Source of the DNA: Lachnospiraceae bacterium
GTDB taxonomy: Bacteria > Bacillota > Clostridia > Oscillospirales > Ruminococcaceae
Length of the DNA stretch: 15,270 bases
Direction: 5' to 3'
Assembly: GCA_023664705.1 (NCBI GenBank)
Contig: JAMPFE010000047.1
Span: 1-15,270, forward strand
Shown one piece after another: positions 5,902 to 14,146 of this stretch. The notes under the pieces are model-generated. The model was given only the letters and a program-made list of their open reading frames with translations. It ran no database searches and was not told where the DNA came from. Made by a program: the position numbers and the translations under genes. Position 1 is the stretch's first letter; every line of letters begins with the position of its first letter.

Positions 5902-7257
5902 ATGGATATGGTTATCAAGAACGGTACGGTGGTTACCGCGACCGAAACGTTCAAGGCGGACGTTGCGGTGGAAAACGGAAAGATCGCGGCGATAGGCAGC
6001 GATCTGAATTACAGCGGCGCAAAAGTCGTCGACGCGGCGGGAAAGCTAGTTCTTCCCGGGGCTATCGATGCTCATACGCATCTGGCAATGCCGTTCGGCG
6101 GCACGGTCTCCTCGGATGACTATTTCGCGGGAACACGCGCGGCAGCCTGCGGCGGCACTACTACGGTGTTCGATTTTGCTCTCCAGGATTTCGGCGAGAC
6201 TATGCCGGACTGTTTTAAGCGCCGCAACGCGCTTGCCGCTCCCGATGCAGCCGTGGATTATTCGTTCCATATCGGAGTAAAGGATATTTCGGGAGGACTT
6301 ATCGATACTATCGGCGACGCTTGCGATATCGGGATCACCTCCTACAAGGTGTTTATGGTATATGATTTCGGCGTTAAGGACGGCGTGTTCTATCGGCTGC
6401 TGACGAAAGCCCGCGATTACGGCGCGCTCATCGCGGTTCACGCAGAAAACAACGAGCTTGTGAACACGCTCACCGAGCAGTATATCTCCGAGGGCAAGAC
6501 CGACGCTTGGTATCATTATATGAGCCGCCCCGAGTTTGTCGAGGGCGAAGCCGACGAGCGTGCTATTTCGCTTGCCAAAGCCGCGAACGCCGCCTTGTAC
6601 ATAGTACATCTTGCGAATAAGCAGGGCGTGGACGCGGTGACGAAAGCCAAGGACGAGGGCTATGAAATTTACGCCGAGACCTGTCCGCAGTATCTGCATT
6701 TCACGAGCGACGTGTACAAACGCCCCGACGGCAGGAATTTCGTCTGCTCGCCGCCTATGAAAGGACGGGAGTCGCAGGACGCTCTCTGGGAAGCTATCAA
6801 GCGCGGAGATATTGATACGATAGCGACCGATCACTGCCCGTTCCAACAGAGCGAAAAGGATTGGGGGCTTAACGATTTCCGTAAGATACCCAACGGCTGC
6901 GCGGGTATTGAAAATATGTACCCGTATATGCTCGGCAAGGCTAACGACGGCGTTATCCCGTTCAACAAGGCGGTAGAGCTTTGCGCGGCGAACCCCGCGA
7001 AAATTTTCGGCTGTGCCGACAAGGGCGCTGTCGCCGTCGGCAAGGACGCGGATATCGTCATCTACGACCCGGCAAAGAATTTCACGATCTCGCAGAGCAA
7101 TATGCACTCTGACTGCGACCACACGATATGGGAGGGCGTCGAAGTCCACGGCTATCCCGTACAGACCTATTCGCGCGGACGGCTCGTTTTCGATAACGGG
7201 GAATTTGTCGGAGAACGCGGTTGGGGCAAATTCGTGAAATGCGAAAAACACAAGTAA
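5902..7257 (+). CDS. hydA: Dihydropyrimidinase / D-hydantoinase
   Basis: A cytoplasmic binuclear-metal amidohydrolase that opens dihydrouracil or dihydrothymine to the N-carbamoyl-beta-amino acid, the second step of reductive pyrimidine breakdown. All expected ligands are visible: H58 and H60 (AHTH), K149 (SYKVFM, the lysine that is carboxylated), H180 (VHAEN), H236 (VHLAN) and D310 (ATDHCPF). Y154 fits the tyrosine that contacts the substrate carbonyl. CSPPMKG and the NGCAGIE segment are also typical. At 451 residues it is close to the usual 455-480. GGAGGT at 5890-5895 lies 6 nt before the ATG. Allantoinase or dihydroorotase activity is less likely given the family signature and the PreA-type gene immediately downstream. 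Confidence 0.94.
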   Translation: MDMVIKNGTVVTATETFKADVAVENGKIAAIGSDLNYSGAKVVDAAGKLVLPGAIDAHTHLAMPFGGTVSSDDYFAGTRAAACGGTTTVFDFALQDFGETMPDCFKRRNALAAPDAAVDYSFHIGVKDISGGLIDTIGDACDIGITSYKVFMVYDFGVKDGVFYRLLTKARDYGALIAVHAENNELVNTLTEQYISEGKTDAWYHYMSRPEFVEGEADERAISLAKAANAALYIVHLANKQGVDAVTKAKDEGYEIYAETCPQYLHFTSDVYKRPDGRNFVCSPPMKGRESQDALWEAIKRGDIDTIATDHCPFQQSEKDWGLNDFRKIPNGCAGIENMYPYMLGKANDGVIPFNKAVELCAANPAKIFGCADKGAVAVGKDADIVIYDPAKNFTISQSNMHSDCDHTIWEGVEVHGYPVQTYSRGRLVFDNGEFVGERGWGKFVKCEKHK

Positions 7258-7268
7258 GGATTGATTTT

Positions 7269-8699
7269 ATGCTGAAAATGTTTATCTCGGATGAAGCGGC
7301 GCGGTGCCTGCTGTGCGCAAACGCGCCCTGCACCGCCGCCTGTCCAAACGGCTGCGATCCCGCAAGGGGAGTTCGCGCTGTCCGTTTTGAGAATACCGCC
7401 GGAGCGGGAGCGTTCTTTTCGGACAAATGCGCGGACTGCTCCGCGCCGTGCGAGACCGCTTGCATACATTATGATTTTCCGATAAGAATAAGGCGGATCG
7501 CCCGGCAGCTGTCAAAAAGCGAGAGCATATCCTCCGACTTGTCGATAGATTTCTGCGGGATACACTGCGAAAACCCGTTTTTCCTGTCAAGCTCCGTTGT
7601 AGCGAGCGGCTATGAGATGATAGCGCGCGCGTTCGATATGGGCTGGGCGGGGGCGGTCTACAAGACCATAGGCTTCTACAAGCCCGAAGAGGTCTCACCG
7701 CGCTTTGACGCGCCGCGAAAAGAGGGAACGCCGTTTATCGGATTCCGGAACATGGAGCAGATAAGCGACAAGAGCCTTGAGGAAAATCTGGAAATATTCC
7801 GTCGGCTGAAACGGGATTATCCCGATAAAATTCTGGTGTCCTCCATAATGGGGCAGACGGACGAAGAGTGGACGGAGCTGGCGCGGTTATCCGAGGAAGC
7901 GGGCGCGGATATCATCGAGTGCAACTTTTCCTGTCCGCATATGAGCGCCCGCGGAATGGGCAGCGACGTAGGAGAAGACCCGCAGTTGGTAAAGCGATAC
8001 ACGGAGCTTGCAAAGCGCGGAACGCGGCTGCCTGTCCTCGCGAAAATGACCCCGAATCTCGCGCATATAGAAATACCCGCAAGGGCGGCTGTCGACGGCG
8101 GCGCGGACGGCATCGCCGCGATAAACACCATCAAAAGCGTGACTACATCGAGGGAATCGGAGGTGGACGGAAGAACTGCCGTTTCGGGCTATTCGGGAAA
8201 GGCGGTAAAACCGATAGCGCTGCGATTTATCGGCGAACTGGCGCGGCTGGGAGTCCCCGTTTCGGGAATGGGCGGCATTGAAAGCTGCGAGGACGCGCTG
8301 GATTTTCTCGCCATGGGCTGCACGAATTTGCAGATAACCACTGCGGTTATGCAATACGGCTACCGCATTATCGACGATTTAATTGACGGTCTGGCGCGTC
8401 ATATGGAAGCTGTCGGCGCGAAAAGCGTATCGGAGCTTATCGGAACGGAGCTTGGAAAAATAGTTCCCGCGGACAGTCTCGACAGAAAAACCGTCGTTTA
8501 TCCGAAATTTGACAGAGAGCACTGCGTCGGCTGCGGAAGATGCTATATCTCCTGCGCGGACGGCGGACACGGAGCGATACGCTTCGGCGAGGACAGAAAG
8601 CCCGTGTTGGACGGCGTAAAGTGCGTCGGATGTCATCTCTGCCGGCTGGTATGTCCCGCAGGCGCGATATCCTCGTCGAAACGAGTTCCCAAGCACTGA
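7269..8699 (+). CDS. preA: Dihydropyrimidine dehydrogenase, PreA-type, fused to an N-terminal Fe-S domain
   Basis: Reduces uracil/thymine to the 5,6-dihydro form, the first pathway step. Residues 1-85 carry nine cysteines (13, 16, 21, 25, 29, 54, 57, 61, 65). The CLLCANAPCTAACP pattern matches the N-terminal Fe-S domain of full-length DPD/PreT. Residues 92-400 form the FMN barrel. Substrate/catalytic residues can be matched to pig DPD: N161 (N609), N219-S221-C222-H224 in CNFSCPH (N668, S670, C671, H673), K259 (K709) and N286-T287 (N736-T737). Residues 411-470 hold two ferredoxin-type clusters (C419, 422, 425, 429 and C452, 455, 458, 462). The FAD and NAD(P)H domains that normally lie between the first and second parts are absent. 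The ATG at 7269 is chosen because AAGGA lies 8 nt upstream; an in-frame TTG at 7221 would overlap the previous gene without a good site. The start lies 11 nt after the dihydropyrimidinase stop. Confidence 0.9.
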   Translation: MLKMFISDEAARCLLCANAPCTAACPNGCDPARGVRAVRFENTAGAGAFFSDKCADCSAPCETACIHYDFPIRIRRIARQLSKSESISSDLSIDFCGIHCENPFFLSSSVVASGYEMIARAFDMGWAGAVYKTIGFYKPEEVSPRFDAPRKEGTPFIGFRNMEQISDKSLEENLEIFRRLKRDYPDKILVSSIMGQTDEEWTELARLSEEAGADIIECNFSCPHMSARGMGSDVGEDPQLVKRYTELAKRGTRLPVLAKMTPNLAHIEIPARAAVDGGADGIAAINTIKSVTTSRESEVDGRTAVSGYSGKAVKPIALRFIGELARLGVPVSGMGGIESCEDALDFLAMGCTNLQITTAVMQYGYRIIDDLIDGLARHMEAVGAKSVSELIGTELGKIVPADSLDRKTVVYPKFDREHCVGCGRCYISCADGGHGAIRFGEDRKPVLDGVKCVGCHLCRLVCPAGAISSSKRVPKH

Positions 8700-8718
8700 G
8701 AAAGGAGGCGGACGGTGT

Positions 8719-9861
8719 ATGGCGGTAACGCTCAGAAGATTATGCAGAAACGCCGAGAGCGGCTACGGTCTGAAACTCGCGGCGGGTCATAACGGAATGG
8801 ACAACATCGTCCGTTGGGTGCATACTCTTGAAGAGAGCGGAACGCCCGATACGCTTCGAGGCGGCGAGCTTATCTTCACAACGGGAATAGGCTATTCCGA
8901 AAACGACTTGCTGCTGACTTTTGTGAAAGAACTTAAAGAGCACGGCGCGGCGGGACTTGTAATAAATCTCGGTCAGCATATTAAAAGCATTCCGCCGCAA
9001 GTCCTCGTCTACTGCAACGAACGGGATTTTCCGCTGCTTACGCTGCCGCGCGAGGCAAACACGCTCGATATCACCTATGAATTATGCTGGCGTATCATCG
9101 CAAGTGAGGAGCAGGAGACCTCGCTTGCCGAGGCGCTGCGGGGTTTGATTTTCGGAGGTGAGAAGCGCGAGGAATATATCGATACGCTGGAGCAGCAGGG
9201 CTTCGACAACAGCGCCGGATATACGCTTATCGCCGCGTCCTCGCAGAACGAGAAAACCGCTTCCGCGGCGTTAAAAAGCAACCCCGCGCTATGGAAGATA
9301 CTGCGCCGTTCAAAAAATCATACGGCAACGTTCTACCAGACCGGCTGTGCGATAACGGTACGACAGAACACCACCGAGGACGATGTGAAAAGGATAATCG
9401 CCGAATCAAGCGCACTTGATGAATACGATCTCGTGGTGGGAATATCAGAAAAGCAAGAGGGCTTCGGAGCGCTTCGCGACTGTTACAGACAATGCATATC
9501 CGCGCTTTCCGTGGGAAGGATCACGGGTCGAAGCGTTACGCGCTATAACGATATCGGGATATACAAGCTGATTTTCGGAGTCGAGGATAAAAGCGTTCTG
9601 AGGGATTATGTCAACCAGATTCTGGGAGAACTGATGAAATTTGACAGCTCCAATGATTCGGGTTACATCCCTTTGCTTAAGGCGTATCTGGAAAACAGCG
9701 GAAGCGTGTCGCAAACGTCGGAACAGCTTGGCGTTCACCGTAACACGGTCAATTACAAGCTGAAATCCATACGGGAGATCCTCGGAAATCAGTTGGACGA
9801 GGAAAGCAGAATGAATCTTCTTCTGGCGTTTCATGTGCTGGAGGTTCTAAACTTAAATTAG
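8719..9861 (+). CDS. PucR-family transcriptional regulator
   Basis: This DNA-binding regulator has 380 residues. Residues 5-125 match the PucR N-terminal ligand domain (VTLRRLC at the start; LRGGELIFTTGIGY and FPLLTLP within). The C-terminus (about 318-377) is the PucR-type helix-turn-helix (HTH_30), with LLKAYLENSGSVSQTSEQLG followed by VHRNTVNYKLKSI. PucR proteins typically control purine, pyrimidine or amino-acid catabolic genes and often sense the substrate. Lying inside the operon between the dehydrogenase and the aminotransferase, it very likely controls this cluster and hence itself. AAAGGAGG at 8700-8707 lies 11 nt before the ATG; a GTG at 8715 is a possible alternative start. Candidate operators are the dyads at 1895-2050. 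Confidence 0.92.
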   Translation: MAVTLRRLCRNAESGYGLKLAAGHNGMDNIVRWVHTLEESGTPDTLRGGELIFTTGIGYSENDLLLTFVKELKEHGAAGLVINLGQHIKSIPPQVLVYCNERDFPLLTLPREANTLDITYELCWRIIASEEQETSLAEALRGLIFGGEKREEYIDTLEQQGFDNSAGYTLIAASSQNEKTASAALKSNPALWKILRRSKNHTATFYQTGCAITVRQNTTEDDVKRIIAESSALDEYDLVVGISEKQEGFGALRDCYRQCISALSVGRITGRSVTRYNDIGIYKLIFGVEDKSVLRDYVNQILGELMKFDSSNDSGYIPLLKAYLENSGSVSQTSEQLGVHRNTVNYKLKSIREILGNQLDEESRMNLLLAFHVLEVLNLN

Positions 9862-9884
9862 ACAATCGAAAGGAAGTAAGGAAA

Positions 9885-11207
9885 ATGAACGGTCGGGAAA
9901 TTAAGGAAACGCAGATCACCTACAATCTGCAGTCGTGGTCAAAGCAGCGCGGCATAGACCCCACGCCCATCGAAAGGGCAGACGGGATATACATGTGGGA
10001 TTACGACGGTCGGAGATATTCCGATATGTCGAGCCAGCTCGTCAATTTGAACGTCGGACATAACTGCCGACCTATTATCGACGCGATAAAGGAGCAAGCG
10101 GAGAAATTCTGCTATCTGTCGCCGAGCTACTCCTGTGAATCCCGCGCCAGGCTCGCCAAAATGGTGATAGACCTTATGCCGGACAACATGGCTAAGGTAT
10201 TCTTCACCAACGGCGGCGCAGACGCGAACGAAAACGCGGTGAAGATCGCGAGGATGTTCACGGGGCGAAACAAGGTGTTTTCGCGTTACCGCAGCTATCA
10301 CGGCTCGACTTTCGGCGCGGGCAACCTCACCGGAGAGCCTCGCCGCTATCCGCTTGAGCCGGGCATACCGGGGTTTGTAAAGTTTTTCGACCCGTATATC
10401 TACCGCGAGCCGATAAAATTCGAGAGCGAAAAGCAGGCGGCGGACTACTACGTCGCAAAGCTGCGCGAGCAGATCGTATATGAAAACCCCGACAGCGTGG
10501 CGGCTGTCGTAATGGAAACGGTCACTGGCTCTAACGGCGTTATCATTCCGCCCGAGGGCTATTTGCAAGGCGTAAGAAAAATTTGCGACGAGTTCGGCAT
10601 TATGATGATCTGCGACGAGGTAATGGCGGGCTGGGGAAGAACGGGCAAGATGTTCGCGTTTGAGAATTTCGGCGTAAAGCCCGATATCGTGAGCTTCGCA
10701 AAGGGCGTTACCTGCGGATACGTGCAGCTCGGCGGCGTTGCGGTAAGCCGCGAGATCGCGGAATATTTCGACGACCATATGCTTTCCTGCGGGCTTACCT
10801 ACAGCGCCCATCCGCTGGCGTGCGCCGCGGGAGTCGCCTGTCTGAATTTCTACAAGGACAATAATATCCTCGACAACGTAAACAAGGTTGGAAAGGTTCT
10901 GGGAGAAATTCTGGAAGAGCTTAAAGAAAAGCATCCGTGCGTCGGCGACGTGAGATATATCGGGCTGTTTACCTCTATCGAGCTCGTCAAGGATAAGGAG
11001 ACGCGCGAGCCACTCGTTCCCTACGGCAAAGACCCCGGCGGGATAATGGGGAAAATCATCGGCGCACTGAAAGCGAAAGGTTTTGTCACCTATTCTCACG
11101 AGAATATGATCTTCGTGTCTCCGCCGCTTATCATCACAGAGGAGCAGATACGCGAGGAAATGGCAAAGGTCGACGAGGTTCTTACCGATACCGACAAGAT
11201 AATTTAA
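9885..11207 (+). CDS. Class III PLP aminotransferase, probable beta-alanine transaminase
   Basis: A fold-type I, class III aminotransferase of 440 residues. Visible features are the PLP phosphate-binding segment TNGGADANENAVKIAR (108-123), Y138-H139-G140 stacking on the cofactor ring, ICDEV with D244 and E245 contacting the pyridine nitrogen, and the Schiff-base lysine K273 in SFAKGVTCGY. Members convert omega-amino acids (beta-alanine, taurine, GABA) with pyruvate or 2-oxoglutarate. In this operon the obvious donor is beta-alanine (or 3-aminoisobutyrate from thymine), giving malonate semialdehyde, as in the extended reductive pathway where this step is called PydD. The acceptor cannot be told from the sequence. 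GAAAGGAAG at 9868-9876 supports the start; it begins 23 nt after the regulator. Confidence 0.9.
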   Translation: MNGREIKETQITYNLQSWSKQRGIDPTPIERADGIYMWDYDGRRYSDMSSQLVNLNVGHNCRPIIDAIKEQAEKFCYLSPSYSCESRARLAKMVIDLMPDNMAKVFFTNGGADANENAVKIARMFTGRNKVFSRYRSYHGSTFGAGNLTGEPRRYPLEPGIPGFVKFFDPYIYREPIKFESEKQAADYYVAKLREQIVYENPDSVAAVVMETVTGSNGVIIPPEGYLQGVRKICDEFGIMMICDEVMAGWGRTGKMFAFENFGVKPDIVSFAKGVTCGYVQLGGVAVSREIAEYFDDHMLSCGLTYSAHPLACAAGVACLNFYKDNNILDNVNKVGKVLGEILEELKEKHPCVGDVRYIGLFTSIELVKDKETREPLVPYGKDPGGIMGKIIGALKAKGFVTYSHENMIFVSPPLIITEEQIREEMAKVDEVLTDTDKII

Positions 11208-11219
11208 GGAGGGAGCGCA

Positions 11220-11630
11220 ATGGCGAATCCTTATAAAAACGCCCCGACGGTGAAGCTTGCGGAATATATCCCCGCAAAGCTGTTCCGCACGATACTTCCC
11301 GAACAGCGGCACACTCCCTGCGGCATAAGCGAGCTTCCCGTAGAGATACAGCTCAAAAAGGCGTTTGCTAAAACGCTCAGCTTTAAAGTGCCGTGGGACG
11401 GGCTGATGTACGGTTTTGTCCGCGGAAAAAAGGAAATATTTGGCAGGCTGGAGGGTTTTGCGGCGAAGAGCGTCTCGCTTCAGGATTGGGACGACAGATT
11501 TCTCCTGTTGTTCGAGGGCGCGGACAAGGGCGATGAAAAACCATTCTTCGTGTCTCCCAAGGACGTGAAAGAACTGCTGGAAAACTGTCTGCGCGTTCCC
11601 GAGCAGGCTTCAATAAAGAAAGGACGGTAA
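11220..11630 (+). CDS. Protein of unknown function, 136 residues, embedded in the operon
   Basis: I do not recognise this protein. It is soluble (no signal peptide or membrane segment) and slightly basic, with one motif-like cysteine in HTPCGISELP and a tryptophan-containing segment VPWDGLMYGFVRGKKEIFGR. The C-terminal part (FFVSPKDVKELLENCLR) is probably helical. AAGGAGGG overlaps the stop codon of the aminotransferase gene and lies 6 nt before this ATG. The stop is only 2 nt before the amidohydrolase start, so it is surely translated and coupled to both. Codon use matches the neighbours. Possible roles are an accessory or scaffold protein for the adjacent enzymes, or a small ligand-binding protein; none can be shown. 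Confidence 0.85.
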   Translation: MANPYKNAPTVKLAEYIPAKLFRTILPEQRHTPCGISELPVEIQLKKAFAKTLSFKVPWDGLMYGFVRGKKEIFGRLEGFAAKSVSLQDWDDRFLLLFEGADKGDEKPFFVSPKDVKELLENCLRVPEQASIKKGR

Positions 11631-11632
11631 TT

Positions 11633-12895
11633 ATGTACATTTGCAGCAAGGAAAGAATGGAAGATAAGATCAAGACGTTTTCGCGATTCGGAGACGCAGG
11701 GCACGGCGGTATCACCCGCTACTCGCTCTCGCCCGAAGCGATAATGGCGTGTGAGGAATTCGTAAAACGCATGACGATGATCGGCGCGGAGATAGAGACC
11801 GACGACGTCGCGAATATGTACGCGACTATCCCCGGCAGCGACCCGAACGCAAAACGCATCGTAATGGCCTCCCACTGCGATTCGGTAAAGAACGGCGGCA
11901 ACTACGACGGCATTCTCGGCGTAATGTCCGCGATGGAGGTATTGGAGACCGTTGTAAAGGAAAATATCCCGCATAAGCACCCGCTTACGGCGATGATCTG
12001 GACGAACGAGGAGGGTTCGCTGTATCCTCCCGCGATGATGTGTTCGGGTATCGTGTGTTACGATTATCTTCCCGAGGATATCCGCGCGAAATTCAAATAT
12101 GAGGATATGATGCAGTCCAAGAGCATTCTCGACAGCACGAAAACCTTTGGCGAGGCGCTGGAAAACTCCGGCTTTAAGGGCGATAAAAAATATCGGCTCT
12201 CTCCCGAAAAATATCTGTATATGTTTGAAACGCATATCGAACAGGGACCTATCCTTGAGGACGCGGGCAACGATATCGGCGTGGTGGACTGCGTTCTCGG
12301 AATGTTCAACTATCGGCTGAGGTTTTACGGACAAACCACTCACGCGGGAACGTTCCCCATGCCTAAGCGCAAAGACGCGTTTTACGCGGCTTCTCAAGCG
12401 CTGTGCTATCTGCATGAGGAGATAGACAAGCTTGGAATTCCCGAGTTGGTTTATACGACGGGCGAGGTCGTATGCCACCCGTGCGTGCACACCTGCGTTC
12501 CCGATTTCTTTGATTTCAGCTTTGATTCGCGCCACGAGGACCCGAAAGTCCTCGAAAAGGTGCTGGGTATCGTAAAGAGCTGCGCCGATAGGGAATGGAG
12601 CGGCTGCAAATGCGAGGTCGTCAAGGCTTGGAACAGAGATACCGTTTATTGGGACAAGAAATTGGTATCTTATGTAAAGGCGGCTGCCGAGGAGCTTGGC
12701 GTAAAACACCAGTACATTCATTCGGGCGCGGGTCATGACGCGCAGTTCGCGGCGTATATGCTGCCGACGACGATGATCTTCGTGCAGAGCAAGGACGGAC
12801 TTTCTCACTGCGAGCCCGAGTTTTCAAGCGTCGAACACTGCACCGAGGGCGCTTCCGTAATGCTGAACGCCGTGCTGAAAGCGGATAATGATTGA
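11633..12895 (+). CDS. M20-type zinc amidohydrolase, probable beta-ureidopropionase (N-carbamoyl-beta-alanine hydrolase)
   Basis: Removes the carbamoyl group of N-carbamoyl-beta-alanine, releasing CO2, ammonia and beta-alanine (third pathway step, PydC). The 420 residues show the M20 HyuC/allantoate amidohydrolase pattern. ASHCDSVKNGGNYDG supplies H81 and bridging D92; E126/E127 (NEEGS) supply the general base and a metal ligand; H201 (THIEQGP) and H392 (SHCEPE) complete the site. GQTTHAGTFPM contains the dimer-interface histidine H237, and GAGHDAQ holds H368, both typical. HCEPE replaces the usual HNPxE, a mild variation. The start lies 2 nt after the previous gene, with AAAGGACGG just upstream. 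Allantoate or L-N-carbamoyl amino acid hydrolases are related alternatives, but the operon favours the pyrimidine product. Confidence 0.9.
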   Translation: MYICSKERMEDKIKTFSRFGDAGHGGITRYSLSPEAIMACEEFVKRMTMIGAEIETDDVANMYATIPGSDPNAKRIVMASHCDSVKNGGNYDGILGVMSAMEVLETVVKENIPHKHPLTAMIWTNEEGSLYPPAMMCSGIVCYDYLPEDIRAKFKYEDMMQSKSILDSTKTFGEALENSGFKGDKKYRLSPEKYLYMFETHIEQGPILEDAGNDIGVVDCVLGMFNYRLRFYGQTTHAGTFPMPKRKDAFYAASQALCYLHEEIDKLGIPELVYTTGEVVCHPCVHTCVPDFFDFSFDSRHEDPKVLEKVLGIVKSCADREWSGCKCEVVKAWNRDTVYWDKKLVSYVKAAAEELGVKHQYIHSGAGHDAQFAAYMLPTTMIFVQSKDGLSHCEPEFSSVEHCTEGASVMLNAVLKADND

Positions 12896-12924
12896 TTTCC
12901 GATTTTTTCTTCATAGCTTTTTAG

Positions 12925-12956
12925 AAATGCGGGCGGTAATAAATCCGTCCGTATTT
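12925..12956 (+). other. Intergenic hairpin before the alcohol dehydrogenase gene
   Basis: AAATGCGGGCGG (12925-12936) pairs with CCGTCCGTATTT (12945-12956), 12 continuous RNA pairs including two G-U, around an 8-nt A/T-rich loop. Only a weak T-stretch follows, so full termination is doubtful. It lies in the 81-nt gap before the next ribosome binding site and may tune expression or stability of the last genes of the operon. Confidence 0.5.
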
Positions 12957-12976
12957 CGCAATGAAAGGAATTTGAT

Positions 12977-14143
12977 ATGAGCAGAGAATTTTTAATGCCG
13001 AAATATATTTTCACGGGCGAAAACGCCCTTTCGGGAGCGTCGGACGTTCTTAAAAAAATGGGAAAGAGGGCGCTCGTTATCTCGGGAACGGTCACCTCCA
13101 AACAGCTTTATTTTGAAGAATGTGTGCGGTTGCTTAATAACTTTGGCGTTGAAACGGCAAAGTTTACCGACATTGCCGGAGAGCCGACCGACGTTACCGT
13201 CAACAACGGGCTTGCGGCGTATAGGGATAACGACTGCGACTGCCTTTTCGCGATAGGCGGCGGCAGCGCGTTGGATACTATGAAAGCAATCGCGGCGCTG
13301 GCTGTCTGCGGCGGAAAAATATCCGATTATATGGGAAAACCGATAACAGCGGAGCTTCCGTTTATGACCGCTGTTCCGACCACTGCGGGTACCGGCTCCG
13401 AGGCAACGCGGTTCACCGTGATAACCGATACCGAAACGGGAGTGAAGATGCTGCTTTCGGGAGCGTCGCTGATTCCCGACTGCGCCATTGTCGATCCCAA
13501 GTACACCGTGACCGCGCCGAAGAGCGTTACAGCCGCGACGGGTCTTGACGCGCTCACTCACGCTATTGAAAGCTACACCTCGAAAAAAGCCCAGCCGCTT
13601 ACCGATACCGTCGCGATGTCTGCGGTAAAGCGTATCTTCGCCAATCTTCCCGCGGCATATAACGATGGACAAAATATCCGCGCGCGTTCGGAAATGTCGA
13701 TAGCAGCGCTGGAAGCGGGCATCGCCATCAATAATGCTTCTGTAACTCTAGTTCACGGGATGAGCCGCCCGATAGGCGCACTGTTTCACGTTCCTCACGG
13801 CATATCCAACGCGATGCTGTTGGAGAAATGTCTCGGTTTCGCGCTGGACGGCGCATACGGAAGATTTGCGGAGCTTGCGAGAGCGATCGGTGCGGCTGAT
13901 AATTGCCTTGACGACAAAAACGCGGCAGAGCGGTTGATAGTGAAGATACGCGAGCTGTGCGATATCTGCGAAATACCCGCACTTTCCGAATACGGTATCG
14001 ACCGCGGCGAATACTGCGCCGCCATAGAAAAAATGTCCGCGGACGCCATAGCTTCGGGCAGCCCGGCGAACACTGCAAAGCCAGTCTCATTTGAAAATAT
14101 TGAGGCTATTTACAGGGCGCTGTATCCTTGCAAAACGATCTGA
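12977..14143 (+). CDS. Iron-containing alcohol dehydrogenase, probable malonate semialdehyde reductase
   Basis: A group III (iron-dependent) NAD(P)H dehydrogenase of 388 residues, normal for the family. The dinucleotide site GGGSALD is at 94-100, PTTAGTGSEAT at 134-144, and iron ligands are D191 and H195 (TGLDALTHAIE), H260 (LVHGMS) and H274 (HVPHGI). In this operon the most sensible substrate is malonate semialdehyde from the preceding transaminase, giving 3-hydroxypropionate. This corresponds to the PydE step of the extended reductive pathway and reoxidises NAD(P)H. The exact aldehyde is inferred from context, since the family has broad specificity. AAAGGAA at 12964-12970 is well placed. 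It is separated from the amidohydrolase by a gap with a hairpin. Confidence 0.9.
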   Translation: MSREFLMPKYIFTGENALSGASDVLKKMGKRALVISGTVTSKQLYFEECVRLLNNFGVETAKFTDIAGEPTDVTVNNGLAAYRDNDCDCLFAIGGGSALDTMKAIAALAVCGGKISDYMGKPITAELPFMTAVPTTAGTGSEATRFTVITDTETGVKMLLSGASLIPDCAIVDPKYTVTAPKSVTAATGLDALTHAIESYTSKKAQPLTDTVAMSAVKRIFANLPAAYNDGQNIRARSEMSIAALEAGIAINNASVTLVHGMSRPIGALFHVPHGISNAMLLEKCLGFALDGAYGRFAELARAIGAADNCLDDKNAAERLIVKIRELCDICEIPALSEYGIDRGEYCAAIEKMSADAIASGSPANTAKPVSFENIEAIYRALYPCKTI

Positions 14144-14146
14144 ATT

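Noticed and set aside
5802..6119. A 105-codon plus-strand frame before and inside the dihydropyrimidinase gene
   Set aside because: It is very rich in arginine and glycine, overlaps the real gene in another frame and passes through the intergenic hairpin.
7221..7268. TTG at 7221 as the start of the PreA-type gene
   Set aside because: It overlaps the dihydropyrimidinase gene and lacks a suitable ribosome binding site, whereas ATG 7269 has AAGGA at 8-nt spacing and the protein then begins just before the first Fe-S motif.
9939..11312. A 457-codon open frame on the minus strand, and similar long minus-strand frames at 11480-12808 and 6046-7251
   Set aside because: They lie exactly opposite well-identified enzyme genes and their products are rich in R, H and V without recognisable domains. 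They result from the GC-rich third-position codon use of the real genes.
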